DNA of 31,440 nt from JADKIH01 sp049363815 (GCA_049363815.1 JBMQEM010000045.1:1-31440); one strand, 5' to 3'; shown: positions 1 through 8,922, numbered from the stretch's first letter. Made by a program: numbers and translations. Notes: generated by a model from the sequence alone, not told the origin.

Positions 1-319
1 CATTTCTCCACTGCTTATTGTAACCAACATGTACCCCATGTGATCTTAATGATGTCGAATAGGAAGTATCGCCATTGACCGTAAAATTAAAAAGTGAATA
101 ATTCACACCCGCTAAAATCACATCTTTATTCTTTCGAACAATCGGAGCAAGTATATTCGTCTGCCATTGTGTTGCACTGATATTCCGCTTTGATTCACCA
201 CTGAAACTTATTGCAGGAAATGACTGGAATCTGGTATTAAAAAGATCGACAAAGGGCTGGCATATTCCATTGACTGAAAAGAGAAGTAAATAGAAGACCA
301 GCTTTAATTTAAAAGTCAT
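1..319 (-). CDS. Putative outer-membrane protein, N-terminal part (runs off left edge)
   Basis: Reading the minus strand from an ATG at 319-317 gives 106 open codons with no stop before the window edge. The protein begins MTFKLKLVFYLLLFSVNG followed by ICQPF, which is a Sec signal peptide of the Bacteroidota style, with cleavage likely just before the CQ or QP. The mature part alternates polar and hydrophobic residues, for example VILAGVNYSLFNFTVNG and GVHVGYNKQW. This is the pattern of short antiparallel strands in an outer-membrane beta-barrel. It resembles Bacteroidota barrel families of unknown function such as DUF6268, but only the first strands are visible, so the family is a guess. The function is unknown and the C-terminus lies outside the window. 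The 265 bases between this start and the next gene hold nothing I can name beyond the promoter space for two divergent genes. Confidence 0.6.
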   Translation of the reverse strand, partial: MTFKLKLVFYLLLFSVNGICQPFVDLFNTRFQSFPAISFSGESKRNISATQWQTNILAPIVRKNKDVILAGVNYSLFNFTVNGDTSYSTSLRSHGVHVGYNKQWRN

Positions 320-584
320 AGGGGCTAAGATATTATATTTTATTTAAATGATATTGGGTGTTATTTAAAAGAGAAAGTGTACAACTTCGGTTTTTTAAAC
401 ATCATAAGCACAAGAGTGAACGACTAAACTTTTAAGCACACAACAGTAAATGGTTTCATAGTGTCATCATAGGTATCGGGATCGTGTTCTCTGAGTTTTT
501 TTACCATTCTGGTTGAGAAATTTTAATCAGACCTATTCAAACTAAGCACCTTTTTTCTACCTTCATCATCTTAAATACACCTCG

Positions 585-2303
585 ATGAAAAGAAATCTAC
601 TAACTGCTCTTTTACTTGTCACTACTACTGTATTCGGACAATTTTCAAATGATCCGGCAATAAATGCAATTGTCAGAGATTCTGCAGGACCAGAAGAAGT
701 TGTTCCAATCTGCGCACTAAACCCACAATATGGCACTGCCTATGTGAGCTGGTTCAATCAGAATGCTGTTTCGTCTTATGATTTCAGTATGCAGGCAATG
801 GATGATATGGGCACAAAATTATTACCGGCTTCCGGATTAACGGTAAGCAATTATCCTCAAAGTTCAGCCATTTTTGTCTATGACACGAAGGTCGATCATG
901 AGAATAACATGGTATCTGCATTTCAGGATGAACGTTCAGGTGTTTTAGATATCGTTGCCTATCGCATTGATGTTGCCGGCAATTTCAATTATGGTAATGC
1001 AGGAATCAGTCTGACTGATTCTGCAGCTTCCGGCGGTATTGCCCCGAATGTCGGAATACTTGCGAATAATGATGCAGTAGTTGCATGGATAGCTGATGGT
1101 CTTCCGAAAAGCTGGATCTCATTCCAGAAGATAAGCCCTGCAGGAATTACTGCTTTCTCTTCGCCGAAACGTATCATAGACTCCACCGGTGTTGCAGGCT
1201 ATAGCAGACCGCAGGTAGTTCCAACACTTAGTGACGATTTCATGATCCTGTATATTGAACAAACCGGCAGCGGACTTCCGGCTAGTAAAATGTTCATGCA
1301 ACGTTTTGATGCTGCAGGAAATCCTGTTTGGTCATCACCTGTGCAAATTTCATCCAAACTAATTGGATTTGCTGCGTACCCTTCCGTGGTTCCTGATGGA
1401 AACAACGGCGCCTACATTGCTTATTCATCCGGCAATCCGACGAATCCTTCTTACAATGACGTCTTTGTTCAGCATATTGACGAAAGTGGAATGCTATGGA
1501 GTGTGGACGGAACGGAAGCTTGTACCTCAACACTTACTCAACGCATGTCACCGGAGATCCGCTTCGAAAACGGTATGACTAACCCAATGGTCCTCATTAA
1601 AGAAACCGATGGCTCACAAGGAAGCGCCGGAGTGACAGTTCAATCATTCGACAATACAGGTAACCGACTGCTTGGACCGGATGGAATTGCAGTTGCTCCG
1701 ATTTCTGCTACTTACTACGAAGCATACGATATGCGCAAGACAAGTGATGGGATGATCATACTCTACTCAGAAGGACTTTTCGGTAACCAGCAATTGCATG
1801 CAACAAAGATCGACATGAACGGCACACCGATGTGGACTCCAACGAGTGTAACGATTTCGTCTGTGACAAGCAATAAATCAAGAGCTCAGCTGACACCAGC
1901 CTACATCAGTCCATCGGCGGAAAGTGTTATTGCTGTATGGGAAGATGACAGACAAGATGTAGGAATTTATACTCAGAACATCAACAACGATGGAACGATC
2001 GGTATATTGACCAATGTAACTTCACTGCAAAGTGAAAGTTCAGTGGCAAGTGTATTTCCAAATCCATCAGCAGAAGTACAAAGTTTAAGACTTCATTCCA
2101 ACGTGAATGGTCTTGTAAAAATTTCATTATTCGACATCTCGGGTAAACTGATTTCAACTGCGAACGACAAACAAGTATTTTCAGGACTGAATGATTTTTC
2201 TTTCGAAGAACTTTTCGGAAGGACGAAAATTTCCCCGGGTGTTTATTCGATCAAAATTACCGGAATAAGAACTTCTGAAAATACAAAATTTGTTGTGAGG
2301 TAG
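585..2303 (+). CDS. Secreted protein with T9SS C-terminal sorting domain
   Basis: A 572-residue exported protein. Residues 1-19 (MKRNLLTALLLVTTTVFGQ) form a signal peptide ending in the FGQ cleavage site common in Bacteroidota. The middle consists of repeated segments of about 50-60 residues built around the pattern 'xxVAWxxD / GxxIVYSxG / xxVQxIDxxGxxxW', such as AVWEDDRQDVGIYTQNIN. This suggests a beta-propeller or similar beta-repeat fold. The last 85 or so residues carry a type A T9SS sorting domain: VFPNPSAEVQSLRL, then ISLFDISGKLIS, then ISPGVYSIKITG and a basic end. The protein should cross the inner membrane by Sec and the outer membrane by T9SS, and then be released or anchored by the sortase-like PorU step. 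No catalytic motif is visible, so its substrate or role is unknown. It stands alone: the next gene starts 46 bases on but is unrelated. Confidence 0.85.
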   Translation: MKRNLLTALLLVTTTVFGQFSNDPAINAIVRDSAGPEEVVPICALNPQYGTAYVSWFNQNAVSSYDFSMQAMDDMGTKLLPASGLTVSNYPQSSAIFVYDTKVDHENNMVSAFQDERSGVLDIVAYRIDVAGNFNYGNAGISLTDSAASGGIAPNVGILANNDAVVAWIADGLPKSWISFQKISPAGITAFSSPKRIIDSTGVAGYSRPQVVPTLSDDFMILYIEQTGSGLPASKMFMQRFDAAGNPVWSSPVQISSKLIGFAAYPSVVPDGNNGAYIAYSSGNPTNPSYNDVFVQHIDESGMLWSVDGTEACTSTLTQRMSPEIRFENGMTNPMVLIKETDGSQGSAGVTVQSFDNTGNRLLGPDGIAVAPISATYYEAYDMRKTSDGMIILYSEGLFGNQQLHATKIDMNGTPMWTPTSVTISSVTSNKSRAQLTPAYISPSAESVIAVWEDDRQDVGIYTQNINNDGTIGILTNVTSLQSESSVASVFPNPSAEVQSLRLHSNVNGLVKISLFDISGKLISTANDKQVFSGLNDFSFEELFGRTKISPGVYSIKITGIRTSENTKFVVR

Positions 2304-2348
2304 TACCGATAAAAATTTAACCGAACCGATTTGTCCTCACTCAAAACA

Positions 2349-3296
2349 ATGCCCTCAGAAAATAAAAAGAAGATTCTTTTTGCATGTATGGATTGGGGAC
2401 TTGGTCATGCAACACGGAGTGTACCTCTGATCAGAAAATTTCAAAAAGAGGGACACGAGATTGTTTTAGCGTCGGCAGGAAATGCATATGGCTTCTGGAA
2501 AAACTATTTTCCGGAATTGGTTCTGCTTGAAAAACCCGGTTACAACATCCGTTATTCGATCAACTTTTCAGTCAGCGCTATGTTGTTTTTTCAGTCATTA
2601 TCATTTCTGAAAACAATAAGAAATGAGAATAAATGGCTGAATGCTGTGATCGATGACCAAAAGATCGAAGAAGTGTATTCGGACAATTGTTATGGTTTAT
2701 ACAATCAGAAGATCAGATCCACTATCATTACTCATCAATTGATGGTAAAATGTCCAAAGACGTTGCGGTTTTTGGAAAAGCATTTACATAAAAAGATCCT
2801 AAGCTTTACCGGTAAATTCAACAAAGTCCTGATTCCTGATTACAAAGGAGAAGGTAACTTATCAGGTGACCTGTCACACAAATATCCTGTTCCCGAAAAT
2901 GCTACTTTCATCGGACCTCTTAGCAGATTCGATCAAAGGGAAAATGAATATAAAGGCAAAGAATATGAATTCTGTGCGATACTTAGCGGACCTGAACCTT
3001 TACGGACCGACCTGGAAAATCAGTGCATTGAACTTTTTCAGAAAACTGAAAAAAAATGTCTGATCATCAGAGGACTTCCTGAAGATCATGAGCAATTAAA
3101 AGTGGACGGACTGGAAATTCATAATCATCTGGATGATGAAGAATTCAGGAAAAAAGTAGTTGCTTCGGATAAGATCATTTGTCGTTCCGGGTATTCAACG
3201 ATCATGGATTTATATGCACTTAATAAGAGAGCGATATTTATTCCTACCCCCGGACAAACGGAACAGGAATATTTAGCGAAACATCATAGTGGATGA
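2349..3296 (+). CDS. GT-B fold glycosyltransferase, MurG/GT28-like, probably short at the C-terminus
   Basis: About 315 residues from the ATG at 2349. A TTG at 2331 in the same frame would add six residues, but I prefer the ATG. The N-terminus has the GT-B Rossmann start KILFACMDWGLGHATRSVP with the glycine-rich GLGHATR loop, followed by the EGHEIVLASAG strand. The C-terminal half has the nucleotide-sugar-binding pattern IICRSGYSTIMDLYAL then IFIPTPGQTEQEYLA, as in the Glyco_tran_28_C / COG1819 type and the MJ1255-like proteins found in many Bacteroidota. The acceptor cannot be read from the sequence; a cell-envelope glycan or lipid is typical. The protein stops 16 residues after the PTPGQTEQE motif, whereas relatives usually continue for some 25-40 residues that close the C-terminal Rossmann domain. 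This may be a natural short form, a frameshift or an assembly error. The upstream neighbour ends 45 bases before. Confidence 0.8.
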   Translation: MPSENKKKILFACMDWGLGHATRSVPLIRKFQKEGHEIVLASAGNAYGFWKNYFPELVLLEKPGYNIRYSINFSVSAMLFFQSLSFLKTIRNENKWLNAVIDDQKIEEVYSDNCYGLYNQKIRSTIITHQLMVKCPKTLRFLEKHLHKKILSFTGKFNKVLIPDYKGEGNLSGDLSHKYPVPENATFIGPLSRFDQRENEYKGKEYEFCAILSGPEPLRTDLENQCIELFQKTEKKCLIIRGLPEDHEQLKVDGLEIHNHLDDEEFRKKVVASDKIICRSGYSTIMDLYALNKRAIFIPTPGQTEQEYLAKHHSG

Positions 3297-3370
3297 AAAT
3301 GAAATTGGATAGGGTGCTTTCCAAATACTATTTTATTTTTCCCGCAGACCTGCGTAGAATACGCAATCAC

Positions 3371-3892
3371 TTATTGTGTGTTTACAATAATGTTTGAAGT
3401 CTTAATCGTATTACTTGCATGTAGCCCACGGTCATATATAAAAATTTCATAGTAGAATGTGTCATTAACAAGTCCGACATTCAATGGTAGTTCTCTTTCA
3501 ATCTCGCCTTTCAATGCTTTGTTACTTCCTTCAGGTGTGAGATAAGGAATTCTTGCACTGATATCTACTGTATCCACCGTCCACACATTATTTATCAGAT
3601 GGTACGTTTTCACTTTAAAGTTCGTATAGTAAGGATTCGATGCATCAGCAGGTACATCAAAAATCGGATCATTAAGTCCTGATTCAGGTGTATGATAACC
3701 AATATCCCCATCTCCATCCGTAAAACCGATTGTCACCAGTAGATACTGGTCTTTACCATTAACGTCCTTAACTCCTTCAATTTTTTTAAAATCAATAGCT
3801 GGAACTACCGGGTACTCCAATGGCTTTTTACAAGCGCTCAAAGCAAGAGCCGAAATACAAATAGCTGTAAAGGTTTTCCTGATACTAATCAT
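3371..3892 (-). CDS. Small lipoprotein of unknown function
   Basis: A 173-residue lipoprotein. The N-terminus MISIRKTFTAICISALALSA ends in a clean lipobox LSAC with the lipidated cysteine at residue 21, followed by KK. It should be exported by Sec, lipidated and held in the inner or outer membrane facing the periplasm. The mature part is beta-rich and contains an acidic loop GFTDGDGDIGYH (about residues 57-68), which looks like a calcium-binding or Ig-like loop. It ends in strands typical of small Bacteroidota Ig-like lipoproteins (YYEIFIYDRG, IKTSNIIVN). No enzyme motif is present. The gene is convergent with the glycosyltransferase gene and divergent from the carbonic anhydrase-like gene, so it appears to be a single transcription unit. 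I do not recognise a named family. Confidence 0.8.
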   Translation of the reverse strand: MISIRKTFTAICISALALSACKKPLEYPVVPAIDFKKIEGVKDVNGKDQYLLVTIGFTDGDGDIGYHTPESGLNDPIFDVPADASNPYYTNFKVKTYHLINNVWTVDTVDISARIPYLTPEGSNKALKGEIERELPLNVGLVNDTFYYEIFIYDRGLHASNTIKTSNIIVNTQ

Positions 3893-3981
3893 CGTATTTT
3901 TGAAAGTATAAATTTAAAGAATTTTTCGTTTATTACTAACGAATCTAACCAATTCCTTATTTTACAAATATACAACACCTT

Positions 3982-4491
3982 ATGGCACTATTGCTCCCCG
4001 TAAAAAACGTAAAGCCACAGTTTGGTAAAAATTGCTATTTGGCACCGAATTCAACGATTGTCGGTGATGTGGTCATGGGCGATGATTGCAGTGTATGGTT
4101 CAATGCTGTTATAAGAGGCGATGTAAACAGTATCCGGATCGGAAATAAGGTGAATCTACAGGATGGTGTAATCGTTCACTGCACTTATCAGAAAGCAAAA
4201 ACGACGATTGGCAATAATTGCAGCATTGGACACAATGCCATTGTACATGGATGTCACCTTCACAACAATGTATTGATCGGTATGGGGGCAATTGTCATGG
4301 ACCATGCTATTGTGGAATCCTTTTCAATCGTTGCCGCCGGTGCTATTGTTTTAGAAAACACAATCGTTGAAAGCGGATTTATTTATGCCGGTGCTCCTGC
4401 AAAAAAATTAAAACCCATTTCAGAAGAACAACGAAAATTGCTGGAGCAATTGCCTGACAGGTATGTGATGTATGCTGAATGGCTGAAGTAA
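3982..4491 (+). CDS. Gamma-class carbonic anhydrase-like protein (YrdA/PaaY type)
   Basis: A 169-residue left-handed beta-helix protein made of hexapeptide repeats (NSTIVGDVVMGDDCSVWF, VIRGDVNSIRIGNKVNLQDG, and so on). The three histidines that bind the metal across the trimer interface in gamma carbonic anhydrases are present: His66 (VIVHCTY), His84 (SIGHNA) and His89 (IVHGC). Members catalyse CO2 hydration or have other hydrolase activity, so the physiological reaction is uncertain. The length matches YrdA/PaaY proteins (170-200 residues). The end is a short helix (EEQRKLLEQLPDRYVMYAEWL) that packs on the helix in this family. The protein is cytoplasmic with no signal peptide. It is convergent with murI, with 114 bases between the stops, and diverges from the lipoprotein gene with an 89-base gap that must hold both promoters. 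Confidence 0.9.
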   Translation: MALLLPVKNVKPQFGKNCYLAPNSTIVGDVVMGDDCSVWFNAVIRGDVNSIRIGNKVNLQDGVIVHCTYQKAKTTIGNNCSIGHNAIVHGCHLHNNVLIGMGAIVMDHAIVESFSIVAAGAIVLENTIVESGFIYAGAPAKKLKPISEEQRKLLEQLPDRYVMYAEWLK

Positions 4492-4605
4492 TTAGCTTTC
4501 GAAATTGCGAAAAGGATGGTACCGGAAAGCTGGATGTTGAATCCCCAATCGTTTGAGGGCAAAGGTCAACTTATCCGGCGAGAAAGTTTTTAACTTCCAA
4601 AATTA

Positions 4606-5436
4606 CTATTTCCAGAAATCCAGTTTCTCCAAATGAATCTTATTCTTAAAAAAGAACCGTGTGCTTTCTTCGAATGACTTGGTGAAGTCGGAGACATAAA
4701 AATGATGAACGGGAGATTTCTTTTTGCCCAGGAGATCATTTTTTTTCAGGGTCGCCTTTACGCTATCTGCAACTACACCGGCTGTATCAATAATATTCAC
4801 GTCGTTTTTATAATACTCTTCTACTTCAGGCCGGATCAATGGATAATGTGTGCAGGCCAGGATCAGTGCATCGATCTTTGCAAGTTTCCGGCTGGACAAA
4901 TAAGAAGCAATAACAGAGCGTGAGATCTTATTATTGAAAAACCCTTCCTCGATCATAGGAGCCAGAAGTGGTGTTGCAAGCGAAGCGACTTCTTTCTTTG
5001 AGGCCGCCTTGATCTTCTTTGCGTAGATGTCACTTTTAATGGTCCCTTTAGTTCCGATCACTCCAACTTTATGAATGGATTTGGTATGCGTGACCAGATC
5101 AACGACTGGACTGATCACATCAACGACAGGAATTTTTCCGCCGACAAAGTCTTTAACGGTTTCATAGGCAATGGAGCTGGCAGTATTGCAAGCTATGACG
5201 ATCATCTTACAATTCTTCTGCATCAGAAACTGGGCGATCCGGATCGCATAGTATTTAATGGAATCAGGAGACTTATCCCCATATGGTAAATGAGCAGTGT
5301 CACCGAAATACACCAACGATTCATGAGGAAGAACCTTTTGAATTGCATTGGCAACAGTCAATCCGCCAATCCCTGAATCAAATACTCCTATTGGCTGAGA
5401 TGAAAGGTCAGCGGCCTTTTTTTTCTTTACCGGCAT
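4606..5436 (-). CDS. murI: Glutamate racemase
   Basis: A 276-residue cytoplasmic enzyme that interconverts L- and D-glutamate, supplying D-Glu for peptidoglycan. All hallmarks are seen: the N-terminal GVFDSGIGGLTV (Asp20-Ser21), GDTAHLPYGDK (residues 45-55), the first catalytic cysteine Cys83 in VIACNTASS, and the second, Cys195-Thr196-His197, in LACTHYPLI. The length is as usual for MurI, with a basic lead (MPVKKKKAADLSSQ) before the fold that is common in Bacteroidota. The gene lies downstream of oxyR on the same strand, with a 101-base gap, so it may have its own promoter. No terminator hairpin was noticed right after the stop. Confidence 0.95.
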   Translation of the reverse strand: MPVKKKKAADLSSQPIGVFDSGIGGLTVANAIQKVLPHESLVYFGDTAHLPYGDKSPDSIKYYAIRIAQFLMQKNCKMIVIACNTASSIAYETVKDFVGGKIPVVDVISPVVDLVTHTKSIHKVGVIGTKGTIKSDIYAKKIKAASKKEVASLATPLLAPMIEEGFFNNKISRSVIASYLSSRKLAKIDALILACTHYPLIRPEVEEYYKNDVNIIDTAGVVADSVKATLKKNDLLGKKKSPVHHFYVSDFTKSFEESTRFFFKNKIHLEKLDFWK

Positions 5437-5537
5437 AGGCGACGAAATTACATAATATTAAATGAAATATGAAGACACAAAAATGAAAGATAAACACTGG
5501 AGCTCTGTTACATTAAGCAGATAATCCACAACGGCAA

Positions 5538-6473
5538 TCATTTAACAGGAATGACTTCATTCTTTCTGGAACTTATTTCGAATGGGAGGTTTTCGGAGAT
5601 AAATGAACTGAGTTTACTAATTAATCGTTTCCTAGGATATGAATCAATGGTCACCAGAGAAATTTCACGCACCGGTTTCGGATTTGCAAACTCATGCAGT
5701 TTGGCTTTTTGTCTGGCCGTCATGGTAAACGTTGAAAGTCGGGGCACAATAGTAATTCCTTCCAGTTTATCGACCAATTGGATCAGCGTTTCAATACTTC
5801 CGGCCTCATACAGTAAATTACTTTTTGAAGAATCCGTTTTTTTCAACTCACACAAATTAAAAACCTGATTACGCATACAATGACCTTCTTCCAGCAGCCA
5901 TAGATGATGAATATTCAATTCACCCGGCAAAACATAATTCTTCTTTGGCAGCAATTCGTTCCTTGAAGCGTAAACATAAAACTCTTCATTGAAGAGTTTA
6001 TTTTCCATCAGACCGGTTTCCATCAAAGGTGTTGCTAAAAGCGCAGCATCAATTTCCCGGCGCTTTAATTTTGGAATGATCTCATCCGTTGTCATTTCTT
6101 TCATATGAACAGATAAAAGCGGGAATTCAGCTGTAAACTGCTTTATAAATAATGGAATGAGATACGGAGCTAACGTCGGAATGACTGCCAGATGAAATTC
6201 ACCTGCAATTTCGCCCTGCAATTCCCTGGCATAATCCTTCATCCGGTTCAGATCGGAAAGAACGGCTTTTGCATGCAGGATCAACTGTTCACCTTCTTTA
6301 GTCGGAATCACCGGCTGCTTACTCCGGTCAAATATCTTCACTCCCAGCTCTTCTTCCAGTTTCTGAATCATCATGCTGAGGGTGGGCTGCGTTACAAAGC
6401 ACTTTTCAGCAGCTTTTGCGAAATGCCGGGTAGAATCGACAGAAACGATGTATTCGAGTTGGGCAAGGTTCAT
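5538..6473 (-). CDS. oxyR: Peroxide-sensing LysR-type regulator OxyR
   Basis: A 311-residue LysR-family transcription factor. The winged helix-turn-helix is at residues 1-60 (MNLAQLEYIV, HFAKAAEKC, TQPTLSMMIQKLEEELG), followed by the linker helix and a periplasmic-binding-protein-like sensor domain (about 90-300). The sensor has the OxyR redox pair in the sequence GHCMRNQVFNLC. By my count the cysteines are residues 199 and 208, the same numbers and spacing as in E. coli OxyR, where they form the H2O2-induced disulfide. The gene is divergent from katG with 154 bases between the starts, the classical arrangement for an OxyR target. Expected role: under peroxide it activates katG and probably regulates itself. 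Inverted repeats in the intergenic region are described separately. Confidence 0.93.
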   Translation of the reverse strand: MNLAQLEYIVSVDSTRHFAKAAEKCFVTQPTLSMMIQKLEEELGVKIFDRSKQPVIPTKEGEQLILHAKAVLSDLNRMKDYARELQGEIAGEFHLAVIPTLAPYLIPLFIKQFTAEFPLLSVHMKEMTTDEIIPKLKRREIDAALLATPLMETGLMENKLFNEEFYVYASRNELLPKKNYVLPGELNIHHLWLLEEGHCMRNQVFNLCELKKTDSSKSNLLYEAGSIETLIQLVDKLEGITIVPRLSTFTMTARQKAKLHEFANPKPVREISLVTIDSYPRKRLISKLSSFISENLPFEISSRKNEVIPVK

Positions 6474-6499
6474 AGATAGTGTCTATACAAAGATAGAAA

Positions 6500-6533
6500 A
6501 TATCAGTTTCATTGATATGATTTTTTAATCAAT
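6500..6533. promoter_or_regulatory. Candidate OxyR binding region between oxyR and katG
   Basis: Two overlapping inverted repeats are seen in the AT-rich divergent promoter region. ATATCA (6500-6505) and TGATAT (6513-6518) are separated by 7 bases and contain the LysR-type T-N11-A pattern (T6503, A6515). ATTGAT (6511-6516) and ATCAAT (6528-6533) are separated by 11 bases. They lie 27-60 bases upstream of the oxyR start and 95-128 bases upstream of katG. A Bacteroidota-like -7 element close to TAnnTTTG is at 6531-6538 (AATATTTG), with a TTG at 6512-6514, which would start katG transcription about 80 bases before its ATG. The repeats are seen; the link to OxyR is inferred from the gene pair. 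Confidence 0.45.
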
Positions 6534-6627
6534 ATTTGTGTCTAATATCATTTCAAATTAACAAGCTTAACTGTAAATTGTCAGGAATTAGAAATCAATC
6601 ATTCCACATAAATTAAATACTATACCA

Positions 6628-8865
6628 ATGAAAGAACAGGAAGATAACAAAACAACATTGGCTGATGTCAATACCAGCGAAGCGAAGTGCCCATTTCACG
6701 GCGGTGCATTGAAAACAAGTGCAGGTGGCGGAACACGAAACCGCGACTGGTGGCCGAATCTTTTAAAGCTGAATATTCTTCGTCAGTATTCATCATTGTC
6801 GAATCCATTGGATGAAAAATTCAACTATGCTGAAGAATTCAAAAAACTTGATCTGAAAGCAGTGAAGAAAGATCTTTATGAAGCAATGACCAATTCGCAG
6901 GATTGGTGGCCTGCAGATTATGGACACTATGGTCCATTCTTTATCCGTATGGCATGGCATAGCGCCGGTACTTATCGCATTTCCGATGGTCGTGGTGGAG
7001 CGGGTTTCGGAACACAACGATTTGTTCCGTTGAATAGCTGGCCTGATAACGTAAATCTTGACAAGGCCCGGCTTCTTCTTTGGCCTATCAAACAAAAATA
7101 CGGTCAGAAAATTTCATGGGCTGACCTGATGATCTTAGCAGGAAACTGCGCTCTTGAATCGATGGGCTTTAAGACTTTTGGATTCGGTGGCGGACGGGAA
7201 GATGTCTGGGAACCAGCAGAAGATATTTACTGGGGAGCAGAAAGTGAATGGCTTGCCGATAAACGTCATACCGGAAGTCGCGATCTTGAAAATCCACTGG
7301 CTGCTGTTCAAATGGGATTGATCTATGTAAACCCGGAAGGTCCTATGGGAAATCCTGATCCACTGGCTGCTGCACATGATATCCGTGAGACCTTCGGACG
7401 GATGGCAATGAATGATGAAGAGACGGTTGCATTGATCGCCGGTGGTCACACTTTTGGTAAAACACATGGCGCTGCTGATCCGGCGAAATATGTAAGCAAA
7501 GAACCGGCAGCTGCCGGAATTGAAGAACAAGGTTTGGGCTGGAAAAATTCTTTCGGAAGTGGTCATGGTGTTCATACCATTTCCAGCGGACTTGAAGGAG
7601 CATGGACAACAACACCTACAAAGTGGAGTAACAATTTCTTCGATAACTTATTCGGATTCGAATGGGAATTGACAAAAAGTCCGGCTGGTGCACATCAGTG
7701 GAAACCAAAAGGTGGAGCCGGTTCAGGAACTGTTCCTGATGCACACGATCCTTCTTTACGACATGCACCGACAATGCTTACTACTGATCTCTCTTTAAGG
7801 TTTGATCCGATCTATGGACCAATATCGAAACGATTCCACGAGAATCCTGATCAGTTTGCAGATGCATTTGCACGTGCATGGTATAAACTCACACATCGGG
7901 ACATGGGACCGATCGTTCGTTATCTCGGACCTGAAGTTCCGAAAGAAGAACTCATCTGGCAAGATCCGCTTCCTGCAGTCAATCATAAATTAATTGACGA
8001 AAAAGACATTGCAGTTCTGAAAGCAAAGATCCTTGACTCCGGACTTAGTGTTTCAGAACTTGTTTCGACAGCATGGGCTTCTGCTTCTACCTTCCGTGGT
8101 TCTGACAAACGTGGTGGAGCAAATGGCGCACGCATTCGTTTGGCACCGCAAAATAAATGGGCTGTTAATAATCCGACTCAACTAGCCAAAGTATTAAAGA
8201 CACTGGAAGACATTCAATCCGGATTTAACAGCGGTGGTAAAGTTGTTTCACTTGCAGACCTGATCGTACTTGCCGGAAGTGCAGGTATAGAGAAAGCCGC
8301 GAAGAATGCAGGACATACCATTAATGTTCCGTTTACACCGGGAAGAACCGATGCTTCACAAGCACAAACAGATGTAGAATCATTTGCAGTTCTTGAACCT
8401 GCTGCTGATGGCTTCAGAAATTATTTTGAGCCGAAACATACTACTACTGCCGAGGAAATGTTAGTTGACAAAGCTCAATTGCTTAACCTAACAGCTCCTG
8501 AAATGACTGCATTGATCGGCGGAATGCGTGTACTGAATACAAATTACGATGGTTCAAAGCATGGCGTTTTCACAAAACAACCTGAAACACTCACGAATGA
8601 TTATTTCCTGAATCTTCTTGATCTTGGAACAACATGGAAAGCTACTTCAGATTCACAAAATGTTTTTGAAGGTCGCGACCGTAAAACAGGAATTGTAAAA
8701 TGGACAGGAACACGAGTTGATCTTATCTTCGGATCAAATTCAGAATTGAGAGCGCTTGCAGAAGTTTATGCATGTTCAGATTCGAAAGATAAATTCGTAA
8801 AAGATTTTGTCGCTGCCTGGGTAAAAGTGATGGAACTGGATCGCTTCGACAAAATCGGAAAATAA
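6628..8865 (+). CDS. katG: Catalase-peroxidase KatG
   Basis: A 745-residue bifunctional heme enzyme that removes H2O2 by catalase and broad peroxidase activity. The N-terminal heme domain has the distal site Arg107-Met-Ala-Trp110-His111 (IRMAWHSAGTYR), and the proximal heme ligand His274 in AGGHTFGKTHG. The three residues of the Trp-Tyr-Met adduct required for catalase activity are in place: Trp110, Tyr233 (LIYVNPEGP) and Met259 (GRMAMND). The C-terminal half is the degenerate second peroxidase-like domain typical of full-length KatG, beginning around residue 440. No signal peptide is present, so it is cytoplasmic. The start ATG at 6628 gives the usual N-terminus with the KCPFHGG motif at residues 20-26. 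It is divergent from oxyR and followed by two strong hairpins, so it is monocistronic. Confidence 0.97.
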   Translation: MKEQEDNKTTLADVNTSEAKCPFHGGALKTSAGGGTRNRDWWPNLLKLNILRQYSSLSNPLDEKFNYAEEFKKLDLKAVKKDLYEAMTNSQDWWPADYGHYGPFFIRMAWHSAGTYRISDGRGGAGFGTQRFVPLNSWPDNVNLDKARLLLWPIKQKYGQKISWADLMILAGNCALESMGFKTFGFGGGREDVWEPAEDIYWGAESEWLADKRHTGSRDLENPLAAVQMGLIYVNPEGPMGNPDPLAAAHDIRETFGRMAMNDEETVALIAGGHTFGKTHGAADPAKYVSKEPAAAGIEEQGLGWKNSFGSGHGVHTISSGLEGAWTTTPTKWSNNFFDNLFGFEWELTKSPAGAHQWKPKGGAGSGTVPDAHDPSLRHAPTMLTTDLSLRFDPIYGPISKRFHENPDQFADAFARAWYKLTHRDMGPIVRYLGPEVPKEELIWQDPLPAVNHKLIDEKDIAVLKAKILDSGLSVSELVSTAWASASTFRGSDKRGGANGARIRLAPQNKWAVNNPTQLAKVLKTLEDIQSGFNSGGKVVSLADLIVLAGSAGIEKAAKNAGHTINVPFTPGRTDASQAQTDVESFAVLEPAADGFRNYFEPKHTTTAEEMLVDKAQLLNLTAPEMTALIGGMRVLNTNYDGSKHGVFTKQPETLTNDYFLNLLDLGTTWKATSDSQNVFEGRDRKTGIVKWTGTRVDLIFGSNSELRALAEVYACSDSKDKFVKDFVAAWVKVMELDRFDKIGK

Positions 8866-8873
8866 CAAAAGGT

Positions 8874-8898
8874 AAACAGTGAGTAGAACTTACTGTTT
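8874..8898 (+). terminator. First hairpin after katG
   Basis: AAACAGTGAGT (8874-8884) pairs with ACTTACTGTTT (8888-8898) around a 3-base loop, with one G-U pair. It starts 8 bases after the katG stop and is followed by an interrupted T-rich stretch (ATTTTGTTTT). It is probably a first, weaker terminator or a 3'-end stabilising stem. Confidence 0.5.
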
Positions 8899-8922
8899 TA
8901 TCTCCCATTTTGTTTTATGACA

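Noticed and set aside
7135..7575. Long antisense open frame of 146 codons inside katG
   Set aside because: It lies fully opposite a clearly conserved catalase-peroxidase and its translation has no family features.
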